Shown: positions 24,452 through 32,782 of the stretch, one piece after another
Numbering within the stretch: position 1 is the first letter of the stretch
Layout: the number at the start of each line of letters is the position of its first letter
From: CAZDFU01 sp964504985
Lineage (GTDB): Bacteria; Patescibacteriota; Microgenomatia; Daviesbacterales; UBA10151
NCBI GenBank assembly: GCA_964504985.1
Contig: CAZDFU010000002.1
Span: 13,182-77,181, forward strand
Direction: 5' to 3'
DNA length: 64,000 bases
Notes under the pieces: generated by a model
Databases searched by the model: none
Seen by the model: only the letters and a program-made list of their open reading frames with translations
Told to the model about the DNA's origin: nothing
Made by a program: the position numbers and the translations under genes

Positions 24452-26652
24452 TACTTTAGCCCTACCCCAACCTTGATATTTTGACTCAGAATAGGAAGTC
24501 TTTGTAAAAATTTTGGCAGAGCAGGGGTAATCTTGATCTCAGATCCTAAAACATTCTCCATTCCCTTAAGGATATTTTCTGCTTCCGTTACCCCCTTACC
24601 TTGTATTTGGCTTTTTACTTTTGCCTCATCTATTTTAGGTAAAAGTTTTGCTTTAAACCGGGCCAAAAATATTAACTTACCATCCTTTTCTACCTTAGAA
24701 ACATCTGCCTGTGTTTCTGTATCTTCTAAATTGAGTTCAAAATCATTTGGAACATCAGTTGTTACAAGTTTTGATACAATTAATTTTAAGTCTTTATCTT
24801 CAAAAGCTGTCCCTTTATATTTGGTTGTTAAATTAAGAGAAAACTCTGATGCCTGATCATTGATATTTTTACTGAAAGTTTTTTTGACAATTTCCTCATT
24901 TAGGGCTTCTTCCAAAATCTTTTTATCAGATTCTGTTTCTTGTAATTTCTGTTGCGCTTGTTTTCTAAGTTTTGAACTCAATTCAGCAAGAAGCCTGTTT
25001 TGATCATCGCTTGAGACAACCACCACAGACTTTGAGGTTCCACCTGAAAAATTACCCTCTGCTTTAGCAGAAACCTGATTTGAAGAAAAACTACCCACGC
25101 TAAACTCTGAACCTGAGGGTAAGTTACCATCAGCACCCACAGCAGACGCTGTGACAGTAGCATTACTTTTACCATAAGTTATACCGCTGTCTGCAGCTGA
25201 TTGAGAAGCAATGGTGGCAGAGACATCAAGAGTAAATTTTAGACCTTTTGAAACAGTCAGGGTAGTTCCTTTACTTATTGACTTACTCTCGTTTGTTTTA
25301 TTATAAATAATCACTGTTCCTTTGGCTGGATCCCCAATTAGCTTACTGCCCGTTGCCTTATCCTTTAAAGAGTCTGAAACTTCTGTATTAACAATTTGCC
25401 CTGGAATTATTTTGGCCATTTCATCAACCAATTTTTGATTTGGGTCTGCCACCACGGTAGTATCTTTTTCCACCACCTTGGGTTCAACAAAGATTTTAAC
25501 TTCAGCTTTTGGCAACAGCACATATGCTGCAAAAGTTATAAGTAAGCCTAGAAAAACAATAACCAATAGAGCAAAACTCCCCCTCTTTCTTGGGATAAAC
25601 CTATTTAAAGTAAACAGTTTCTTCCCAGGCTTTTCTTCAAACTTTTCCGGTACAGTTAAATTTGTTTCTTGCGGGTCGGGCAACTCCTTTTCTTCTGCAA
25701 AATCTTCTTCCGGATTTACCAAATCTTCAGGCTCCTCTTCCTGAAGTTGTCCGGAGATGTCTCCTGCTACAAAACCAGAAAAATCCTGCTGGTTACTTTC
25801 TAACTTTTCCTTATCAACTTCTTCCTCATCCGCAAGTAAGGAGGATTTAACCGGATTTTGATCAATACCGGAGTTCTTTTCTTCCGTAATAGCTGAATCT
25901 GTATATAAAACATTACTTTCTAGTTCAGAAGCTCCTGCTAAACAAACGCTTTTTATTTCAATATCATCCTGAAGAGTATCTATCTTTGGAAAATGCAAAA
26001 AAGAGAGTTTAGACATCCAGGGAAACGACAGAAGCTGATTTTTTAATTCAGGAGCATTATCACCATAGATCAAAATTTTTGAGGGCAAGGTTTCAACAGC
26101 CGTAAAAACAAGCAATGCTTTCTCAATATCTGCTGCGCTGTTGTCTCCTCTGGAAACGGTTTTAACTCCATCAAGTTTTCCTGCCCTCACAACTGTTACT
26201 GTTAAATGGTGCGGTTCAAACCCCACTAAAATAGCAGTAGGGGGAACTCCATCAGTTTTTTCCAGTAAATGAATCAGGGCATTAGCACTTTCCACATATG
26301 CCATAGGAGTAAGCTCCAGCTCCTTAACTAAATCCCTTAACGCCTTTAAGCTGTCTTCCTTCAAATTTTCATCCTTAAGCCACGTGCTTGGGACACCAAA
26401 AAGGATTTTTTGCGGATCAACATCCCTTATTCCTAATACTGAATCTAAAAGTTTATCCGTAACTTTACTAAGCTCACTTAAAGAAGAATAGGTACCAGAG
26501 GCTGTTTCTAAAATTTTAAGCTGTTTTCCTTCAATCTGCCAAAGAGCAGCAATTAATTTCTCGTTGGAGATATTTACGGCAAAAAAATATTCTAAAACCT
26601 CTTCCTTTTTTGCAAAGGGCAGAAAGGCAGTTAATTTATCAGCAAAACTCAT
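24451..26652 (-). CDS. PilM-like domain, TM and baseplate-J-like domain fusion protein
   Basis: This protein has 733 residues in three parts. Residues ~20-250 resemble an actin-fold ATPase of the PilM/FtsA type (FFAVNISNEKLIAALWQ, ILFGVPSTWL, AILVGFEPHHLTVTVVRAG, SRGDNSAADIEKAL). Residues ~255-355 are an acidic linker. A single TM lies at about 359-381. After it is a large extracytoplasmic part containing a baseplate-J-like segment (GTVIIYNKTNESKSISKGTTLTVSKGLKFTLDVSATIAS) and an α/β C-terminus. It links a cytoplasmic nucleotide-binding domain to an outside scaffold. It overlaps the sortase gene and follows alaS by 9 bp. The domain calls come from pattern recognition only. Confidence 0.7.
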   Translation of the reverse strand: MSFADKLTAFLPFAKKEEVLEYFFAVNISNEKLIAALWQIEGKQLKILETASGTYSSLSELSKVTDKLLDSVLGIRDVDPQKILFGVPSTWLKDENLKEDSLKALRDLVKELELTPMAYVESANALIHLLEKTDGVPPTAILVGFEPHHLTVTVVRAGKLDGVKTVSRGDNSAADIEKALLVFTAVETLPSKILIYGDNAPELKNQLLSFPWMSKLSFLHFPKIDTLQDDIEIKSVCLAGASELESNVLYTDSAITEEKNSGIDQNPVKSSLLADEEEVDKEKLESNQQDFSGFVAGDISGQLQEEEPEDLVNPEEDFAEEKELPDPQETNLTVPEKFEEKPGKKLFTLNRFIPRKRGSFALLVIVFLGLLITFAAYVLLPKAEVKIFVEPKVVEKDTTVVADPNQKLVDEMAKIIPGQIVNTEVSDSLKDKATGSKLIGDPAKGTVIIYNKTNESKSISKGTTLTVSKGLKFTLDVSATIASQSAADSGITYGKSNATVTASAVGADGNLPSGSEFSVGSFSSNQVSAKAEGNFSGGTSKSVVVVSSDDQNRLLAELSSKLRKQAQQKLQETESDKKILEEALNEEIVKKTFSKNINDQASEFSLNLTTKYKGTAFEDKDLKLIVSKLVTTDVPNDFELNLEDTETQADVSKVEKDGKLIFLARFKAKLLPKIDEAKVKSQIQGKGVTEAENILKGMENVLGSEIKITPALPKFLQRLPILSQNIKVGVGLK

Positions 26653-26661
26653 GGGTCAACC

Positions 26662-28458
26662 TTAGTTTAACACAATTTCTGCTCTAATTCGACGTATGCC
26701 AGCTGAAACAGCTTCTTCTTTTGTTATCTTTATACCACCAATTATACCTGTATGTCCAACATGCGGTCCCCCGCAAAATTCTAAGGAATAATATCCTCCC
26801 CGTACTCTTGTATCCTTGGCATTTTTTTTCAATTCAAAATTTGGGCCCACTCCATAAACCGAAACTTTCAGAGCATATTTTTCATTAAATAAACCAATTG
26901 CATTCATGCTTTTAGCTTTTTCTAAATCTACTATCATATGATCAACTTTTAGATCTTCTTTTATCCTTTTATTGATAATCTCTTCAGTTTTTTTTATTTC
27001 TTCATCAGTCATTTTCCGCTCATATGAAAAATCAAATCTTAGTCTTTCAGATGTTATGTTAGAACCTTTTTGGAAAACCTGTGCTCCTAAAACATCCCTT
27101 AAGGCCTGATGCAATAAATGGGTAGCTGTATGGTATTTAATTACTATGTCAGAATGATCTGCCAAACCGCCTTTAAACATTCCTGATGAGGCTGCCCTGG
27201 AAAGTTCCCTGTGTTTTTCAAACTCTGCCTTAAATTGTTCTCTGCTAATATCTTGGCCCTTTTGTCTAAGGAGCTCTTCAGTAACCTCATATGGAAATCC
27301 AAAGGTCTGATATAAATCAAAAGCTATTTTGCCATCAATTTTTTCTATTTTTTCAATTTCTTTTAACCCTTTTTTTAAGGTTTGCTTAAACCTTTTCATC
27401 TCCTCTTCTACAACCACTCTTATCCCATCCCGGTCATCTGTTTGAAAATAATCAGTTTCCCCATATATACCGATAACTGGGTCAACAAGTTCCGGTAAAA
27501 CTTCAGGGGATCCGCCTATTTGATGTAACTTTACAGCAGCTCTTCTCAGCAGTCTTCTTAGAATATAACCCTGTAATTTATTAGATGGCATTGCTCCATC
27601 TTTGATTAAGAATGTGGCTGCTTTAATATGATCTACAATAATTCTGAATGAAACCTTATTGTCTTGATAAGATTTACTTGTTTGCTCTTCCAGTCTTTCA
27701 ATTATTGGTAAAAATAAATCTGTTTGATAATCATCATTTAATCCACCTAAAACAGAAACAGTTCTCTCAAGCCCCATTCCTGTATCAACATTTTGTTGTT
27801 TTAATTTTTCAAAACTACCATCTTCTTTTTTAAAAAACTGCATAAAAACATTATTCCAAATTTCAACCCAACTAGAATCGTCCGGATCAAAGCTATCCGG
27901 AGGATTCCCTGCAGATGCCCAGTAAAACATTTCTGTATCAGGACCACACGGACCAGTCTTTCCAGCTGGCCCCCACCAATTATTTTTTTTGGGAAGTTTA
28001 ACTATTCTCCCAGAAGCTATTCCTAATTTAAGCCAGGTATCATAAGACTCACTATCAAAAGGAGCATCACTGTCACCAGCAAATACAGAAATTGCCAGCT
28101 TTTCTTTTGGAATATTTAACCATTTAGAAGAGGTCAAAAATTCATAACTCCAGCTTATTGCTTCTTTTTTAAAATAATCACCTAAACTCCAATTACCAAG
28201 CATTTCAAAAAAGGTATGATGAACTTCATCCCCAACCTCATCAATATCATCTGTACGTAAACATTTTTGAACATCAACTAATCTTTTCCCTTCAGGGTAA
28301 GTTCCGCCTAAAAGATACGGTATTAAAGGCTGCATTCCTGCTGTTATAAAAAGGGTTGTTGGATCATTTTCAGGAATTAAAGGAGCTGAGGGAATTTCCT
28401 TGTGGTTTTTTTCAATAAAAAACTTTATATATTTTTCTCTGATTATTTTAGAATCCAT
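26662..28458 (-). CDS. alaS: Alanyl-tRNA synthetase lacking the C-terminal domain
   Basis: AlaRS charges tRNA-Ala and edits mischarged Ser/Gly. It has 598 residues, against ~870 usually. The class II catalytic domain is intact (IPSAPLIPENDPTTLFITAGMQPL; VDTGMGLERTVSVLGG). The editing site is present as HTATHLLHQ plus CGGPHVGHTG (zinc-binding H, H, C, H). The protein stops right after the editing domain. The C-Ala/DHHA1 domain is missing, and no second ORF supplies it here. A perfect TATAAT ends 6 nt before the ATG, so the mRNA is probably leaderless. Confidence 0.94.
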   Translation of the reverse strand: MDSKIIREKYIKFFIEKNHKEIPSAPLIPENDPTTLFITAGMQPLIPYLLGGTYPEGKRLVDVQKCLRTDDIDEVGDEVHHTFFEMLGNWSLGDYFKKEAISWSYEFLTSSKWLNIPKEKLAISVFAGDSDAPFDSESYDTWLKLGIASGRIVKLPKKNNWWGPAGKTGPCGPDTEMFYWASAGNPPDSFDPDDSSWVEIWNNVFMQFFKKEDGSFEKLKQQNVDTGMGLERTVSVLGGLNDDYQTDLFLPIIERLEEQTSKSYQDNKVSFRIIVDHIKAATFLIKDGAMPSNKLQGYILRRLLRRAAVKLHQIGGSPEVLPELVDPVIGIYGETDYFQTDDRDGIRVVVEEEMKRFKQTLKKGLKEIEKIEKIDGKIAFDLYQTFGFPYEVTEELLRQKGQDISREQFKAEFEKHRELSRAASSGMFKGGLADHSDIVIKYHTATHLLHQALRDVLGAQVFQKGSNITSERLRFDFSYERKMTDEEIKKTEEIINKRIKEDLKVDHMIVDLEKAKSMNAIGLFNEKYALKVSVYGVGPNFELKKNAKDTRVRGGYYSLEFCGGPHVGHTGIIGGIKITKEEAVSAGIRRIRAEIVLN

Positions 28459-28464
28459 GAAGGT

Positions 28465-28470
28465 ATTATA
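28465..28470 (-). promoter_or_regulatory. -10 box of alaS (leaderless)
   Basis: Perfect TATAAT on the minus strand, 6 nt before the ATG at 28458. The -35 region is weak. Confidence 0.6.
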
Positions 28471-28587
28471 GCCTAAAGGACCTTTTTGTAGAATCTTTTT
28501 GTTTTTAGTTTTGGAGATTCAAAAATCCGCAGCAAGAAATTCGCTGGGAAGACATAAATTCATGCACAAGGCACAGGTAATTTCTTG

Positions 28588-29232
28588 TTACTTGTCACTT
28601 TTTAAAAACACCGTTCTTTCTATTTTTGTCTGCTTGCCACCTTTTGAACTAGCTATTATTACAATTTTACTGACATTTTCTGAGATTTTAATTTGTTGAG
28701 AGAACTTTCCATCTTCTTCAACACCTATCTCCTGGTCATTAATACTAACCTTTGCCTCCGGATCAGTTTTCCCTGAGATAATAATTTCATTGGAAGTTGC
28801 ATTAAATTGATCAACTGGTTGATCTACTTCTAAAAGCGGGGATCCCACCAAAGATCTGTATTGAAACCAAAGATAGACAAAAAAAATTATTACCAGGGCA
28901 ATAACCACACTCACTAAAACATTAGTGGGAGTTATCCGAAACCTTTTTTTATCCATAGGGTTACTAAAAGATTCTAAAACCCTTGGAGGATTCTTATTCT
29001 CGGAAAATTCCCTTCTAAAAATTGCCAAAAGTTTCTCTGTATTTAACCCTAAAAATTTCCCATAGTTTTTAATAAAACCCTGAATAAAAGTAGTTGGGGG
29101 GAGTTTTTGATACTGGCCTTGCTCTAAGGCTTCCAGCAATTCCTTTCTGATTTTGGTGGCTTTTTCTATCTCATCAAGAGTATAAAACTTTTTTTCCCTC
29201 TCTTGTTTTAGAACATCACCCACAGTTCTCAT
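28588..29232 (-). CDS. RodZ-like membrane protein (HTH, TM, Ig-like domain)
   Basis: RodZ family proteins link the cytoskeleton and cell-wall synthesis. It has 214 residues from the preferred ATG at 29232. An N-terminal Xre-type HTH_25 is present (VGDVLKQEREKKFYTLDEIEKATKIRKELLEALEQGQY, then FIQGFIKNYGKFLGL). One TM covers ~104-126 (NVLVSVVIALVIIFFVYLWF). An extracellular Ig/bacterial-fold domain follows (ISGKTDPEAKVSINDQEI). A TATAAT at 29246-29251 lies inside the longer alternative frame (start 29262), which supports the shorter start. MreB is not in the window. Confidence 0.8.
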   Translation of the reverse strand: MRTVGDVLKQEREKKFYTLDEIEKATKIRKELLEALEQGQYQKLPPTTFIQGFIKNYGKFLGLNTEKLLAIFRREFSENKNPPRVLESFSNPMDKKRFRITPTNVLVSVVIALVIIFFVYLWFQYRSLVGSPLLEVDQPVDQFNATSNEIIISGKTDPEAKVSINDQEIGVEEDGKFSQQIKISENVSKIVIIASSKGGKQTKIERTVFLKSDK

Positions 29233-29236
29233 ACTT

Positions 29237-30043
29237 TCAATGGGTATTATATATACTCTCAACCAAAGTTACCAATCCGTTGTTTGAAACATCCGGAATT
29301 ACTAAATCTGCAATTTTCTTGAGCTCCTTTGGAGCATTTTCCATAGCAACTTTATAACCACAAACAGATAGCAAAGGATAGTCATTATACCCATCCCCCA
29401 CCCCTATCATATTTTCAGGGTGAATTTTAAGTATTTTAGATAATTCTAAAACCGCTAAGTGTTTGGTGGCTTTTTGGGAAGTAATATCCAATACTGTAGC
29501 AGTGCCGATACCGCTTCTAATAAAATGAAGGTCTTTATATAACTTTGTCAGCCTTTTTTCTAAGATTTTTGGGGCATCAATTTTAGTAATTTCTGATAAA
29601 ACTAATTTTGCAACTTTGTGATAATTTAATTCTTTTAAATCTTTAAAATTTATTCCTGGACCATAACCTAATGCTTTATGCCCGGCATTTTTTATGTAAA
29701 CTGCTCCTTCGCTTTCAACTGAAAAATCATAAATTTTCTCTAAAAAATAGTTGATTATTTTTTTTGCAGTACCGGCTGGAAAATGTTCATACCAAAGCAC
29801 CTTCTCAAATTGAGGATCAATTATTTCTGCCCCTCCTGAAACAATTTGAGGGGATAATAAATTTAAATCCTTACATATTTTTTTAACAATCCCCTTAAAG
29901 GGTCTGCCTGTAGCAAGGGAGATAATAATCCCTTTTTTTTCTAAATTAGATACTGCATCTTTTACCTCAGGTGTGATATAAAAATTAGCATCTACTAATG
30001 TCCCATCAAAATCCAAAATTAAAGCCTTAAACTTTTTACCCAT
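29237..30043 (-). CDS. HAD-superfamily phosphatase (Cof type)
   Basis: Predicted Mg2+-dependent hydrolase of 268 residues with all four HAD motifs: LDFDGTLVD (nucleophile and general acid), SLATGRPF (motif II), a Lys in QKATKHLAVLEL (motif III) and GVGDGYNDYPLL (motif IV). The central insert is a C2-type cap, as in Cof and sugar-phosphate phosphatases. The substrate cannot be told. AGAGGA lies upstream of the ATG. The gene sits between tsaC and the RodZ-like gene. Confidence 0.88.
   Translation of the reverse strand: MGKKFKALILDFDGTLVDANFYITPEVKDAVSNLEKKGIIISLATGRPFKGIVKKICKDLNLLSPQIVSGGAEIIDPQFEKVLWYEHFPAGTAKKIINYFLEKIYDFSVESEGAVYIKNAGHKALGYGPGINFKDLKELNYHKVAKLVLSEITKIDAPKILEKRLTKLYKDLHFIRSGIGTATVLDITSQKATKHLAVLELSKILKIHPENMIGVGDGYNDYPLLSVCGYKVAMENAPKELKKIADLVIPDVSNNGLVTLVESIYNTH
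29246..29251 (-). promoter_or_regulatory. -10 box of the RodZ-like gene
   Basis: TATAAT on the minus strand, 13 nt before the ATG at 29232, inside the 3' end of the HAD gene. The predicted 5' UTR is about 6 nt. Confidence 0.4.
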
Positions 30044-30056
30044 AATAAAATTCCTC

Positions 30057-30644
30057 TTATCTAACTTTGAATATCCCCTTTCTTAATATTTTGTATGATC
30101 CCTCACCATTTAACTGGATAATGGTAGAGGGCTCAGATTTTATTACTCCTTTGTCAATATAAAAATCCACATTATCCTCAAAATATTTTTTTGCCTCATC
30201 TATATCTTCAGCATACTTTCCCCCCTCAAAGTTTGCGGATGGCGCTACCAACGGTCCTGTTTCTTTTAAAACCGTTAAAAGCTCTTTATCCTTAGGCATT
30301 CTAAAAGCCAAATTATTTTGTCCTCTGTGAAGATATTTTAATTTATCAGATAATACAGGCAAAACCACAGAAACCGGGTTAGGCCACAGTTTCTTTAAAA
30401 ATTTTTTCTGGGCAATAGTCAGCGCAATATTAAAATTATTCAGATCATTTAACGAAGAAATTAAAATAATAAACGGTTTATTTTCCGATCTTTCCCTTAA
30501 TTTGTAAATTCTTTCTACAGTTTCCGGTTTTAGCGCAGAACCAACAATTCCATATATAGTATCAGTTGGCATTACTCCAACTGCATTGTTTTTAAGTAAT
30601 TCAATAATTTTATCTGCTTGCATATTTAAATATTGAGCTTTCAT
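30057..30644 (-). CDS. tsaC: L-threonylcarbamoyladenylate synthase (TsaC/Sua5/YrdC)
   Basis: TsaC makes the threonylcarbamoyl-AMP used for t6A37 in ANN-decoding tRNAs. It has 195 residues of YrdC fold: AVGVMPTDTIYGIVGSAL, IYKLRERSENKPFIILISS, WPNPVSVVLP, LAFRMPKDKELL and GPLVAPSANFEGG, ending IIQLNGEGSYKILRKG. A second Met (MQADKIIEL) is an alternative start. It follows ftsK by 14 bp. Confidence 0.93.
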   Translation of the reverse strand: MKAQYLNMQADKIIELLKNNAVGVMPTDTIYGIVGSALKPETVERIYKLRERSENKPFIILISSLNDLNNFNIALTIAQKKFLKKLWPNPVSVVLPVLSDKLKYLHRGQNNLAFRMPKDKELLTVLKETGPLVAPSANFEGGKYAEDIDEAKKYFEDNVDFYIDKGVIKSEPSTIIQLNGEGSYKILRKGIFKVR

Positions 30645-30658
30645 AACGGAAAGGGTTA

Positions 30659-32755
30659 TCAGCTTGCTGGGGTTACAGCACTTTGGGCAAAATATTCATC
30701 TGGATTTTTTACTAAAACATCCCTTGGCTTTGATCCTTCACCTGTTCCTACAATACCAGCCTCTTCCAACTCATCCAAAATCCTGGCTGCTCTGGCATAC
30801 CCTACTTTAAGCCTTCTCTGCAATAAAGATGCCGAAGCCCTGTCATATTGACAAACAGTTCTGACTGCTTCTTCAAAAAGATCATCCCTATCCCCGCTAT
30901 CGCCTTTTCCCCCTACCCTTCCCAACGGCATCTCTGTTACCTCAGCAGTATATTGTGGTGCAATACCAGTTGCCTTAAGATATTTTATTAAATTATTAAT
31001 TTCAGTATCCTGCAAAAATACTCCTTGTATACGTAACGGTTTTGAAGCATCAGGAGGCAAAAACAACATATCTCCTCTTCCCAAAAGTTTCTCAGCTCCT
31101 GGTCCATCTAAAATTACCCTTGAATCAACCATAGAGGAAACGTTAAAAGCAATCCTGCAGGGAATATTGGCCTTAATAAGACCTGTGATAACATCCACTG
31201 ACGGCCTTTGTGTAGCCACAACTAAATGAATTCCTGTTGCCCTGGCCAATTGAGCAATTCTGGTAATGGCATCCTCAATTTCAACTGGTGCAAACATCAT
31301 CAAATCTGCCAACTCATCAATAACAATTACAATATAGGGCAAAGCCTGAAAACCAGACATTTCATTAAACCCGACAATATTTCTTACCCCTGCTGATTGA
31401 AATAACTTATATCTCCTATCCATTTCTGCCATTGCCCATTTTAGGGATGAGAGGATTTTTTCCGGCTCAGTAATAACTGGAGTTAACAGATGGGGGATAC
31501 CGTTATAATTTGTTAACTCCACTCTTTTTGGATCAATCAAGATTAATTTTAATTCATCTGGTGAGTTTCTAAATAGAAGAGAGGTAATAATAGCATTTAA
31601 CATGATTGATTTTCCAGAACCTGTTGTTCCGGCAATCAGAACATGGGGCATTCTGTCTAAATCTACAACAATGGGTTTGGAAGAGGTGTCTCTGCCTAAA
31701 GTCACAGCCAGTTTTGATTTATGTTTAGCCATATCCTCTGAGGCTAAAATATGTTTTAAGCCGACTATTTCCAGGGAACGGTTAGGCACCTCAATCCCCA
31801 CTAAAGATTTTCCAGGAATGGGAGCTTCAATTCTTACTGTACCTGTAGGCGTGGCTAAAGCCAAGGCCAAATCATGTTGTAAATTGGCAATCTTTGATAT
31901 TTTCGTGCCTGCTGATATTTCTAAAGCATATTGAGTGACTGCAGGACCGCCATTAACCTCGGCAACCCTGGCTTGTATTCCAAATGAGTCCAAAGTCTTT
32001 TCGATAATTGACGCACTCTTTTTAACATCCCCCCTGTCTGCTGGGTGGCCGACTTTATCAGAAAGCAGTGAAAGTGTGGGATATTTCCAAACTTTTGACT
32101 GCCCCGCTACATTTTGCACCAGCGCATCAGCAATAACCGGCTCTTTATCTTTAACTGGACTAATCGGCGCTGGGGTAACAGAAACTTTTATTGGAATGTG
32201 CTTTGCCTCAAAGGTCTTTGGTTTATTAAATATTGGTTGCCAAATTTTATCCTTTAACACTACAAATAATTTAAATATCCAAATGAATATTTGGAAAATT
32301 TGACCCAGTGAGGTATTAAAAAGAACTACCAAACCAACCAAAGAGAGAAGTATAAGTAAAGCAACAGCACCGAAGACGCTGACAAAAGAAGAAAGTTCTG
32401 TCCATAACATTTGTCCTATTGAACCTGCTTTTTCAGGCGTTATTGAGGCAGTTAAACCAACAAGCGCCAGTATTACTAAGATAAAACCAAGCAAAACATT
32501 AGTTTGCGCAAACCGCCATTTAGACTTTGTTAACACTAAACCTGACAACAGGAATACTATTGGGGAGGCAATACTAACCCATCCCAATAAATTCTTTAAA
32601 AAATCTTTCCAAAACAGTAAAGGATTAGAATTAGTAAATAACGCAGCTGCTGAGACAACACCCAAAATAAAAGCAATAAGCGATCCAATGGCAGTAATTG
32701 TTTTATGTCTTAATTTGAGTTTTGGTAGTTTGTAAATAGATCTTCTACGGGACAT
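30659..32755 (-). CDS. ftsK: DNA translocase FtsK/SpoIIIE
   Basis: FtsK pumps DNA during chromosome segregation and division. It has 698 residues. Four N-terminal TM segments lie within about residues 17-165, then a short linker. The motor has Walker A GTTGSGKSIMLNAI, Walker B IVIVIDELADLM and VATQRPSVDVITGLIKANIP. The C-terminal gamma winged helix (FEEAVRTVCQYDRASASLLQRRLKVGYARAARILDELEEAGIVG) recognises polar DNA motifs. A TATAAT ends 6 nt before the ATG. The gene follows rnj by 27 bp. Confidence 0.95.
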   Translation of the reverse strand: MSRRRSIYKLPKLKLRHKTITAIGSLIAFILGVVSAAALFTNSNPLLFWKDFLKNLLGWVSIASPIVFLLSGLVLTKSKWRFAQTNVLLGFILVILALVGLTASITPEKAGSIGQMLWTELSSFVSVFGAVALLILLSLVGLVVLFNTSLGQIFQIFIWIFKLFVVLKDKIWQPIFNKPKTFEAKHIPIKVSVTPAPISPVKDKEPVIADALVQNVAGQSKVWKYPTLSLLSDKVGHPADRGDVKKSASIIEKTLDSFGIQARVAEVNGGPAVTQYALEISAGTKISKIANLQHDLALALATPTGTVRIEAPIPGKSLVGIEVPNRSLEIVGLKHILASEDMAKHKSKLAVTLGRDTSSKPIVVDLDRMPHVLIAGTTGSGKSIMLNAIITSLLFRNSPDELKLILIDPKRVELTNYNGIPHLLTPVITEPEKILSSLKWAMAEMDRRYKLFQSAGVRNIVGFNEMSGFQALPYIVIVIDELADLMMFAPVEIEDAITRIAQLARATGIHLVVATQRPSVDVITGLIKANIPCRIAFNVSSMVDSRVILDGPGAEKLLGRGDMLFLPPDASKPLRIQGVFLQDTEINNLIKYLKATGIAPQYTAEVTEMPLGRVGGKGDSGDRDDLFEEAVRTVCQYDRASASLLQRRLKVGYARAARILDELEEAGIVGTGEGSKPRDVLVKNPDEYFAQSAVTPAS

Positions 32756-32761
32756 ATAAGT

Positions 32762-32767
32762 ATTATA
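32762..32767 (-). promoter_or_regulatory. -10 box of ftsK (leaderless)
   Basis: Perfect TATAAT, 6 nt before the ATG at 32755. The -35 is weak and falls at the rnj stop. Confidence 0.55.
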
Positions 32768-32782
32768 TCATAATACTATAGG

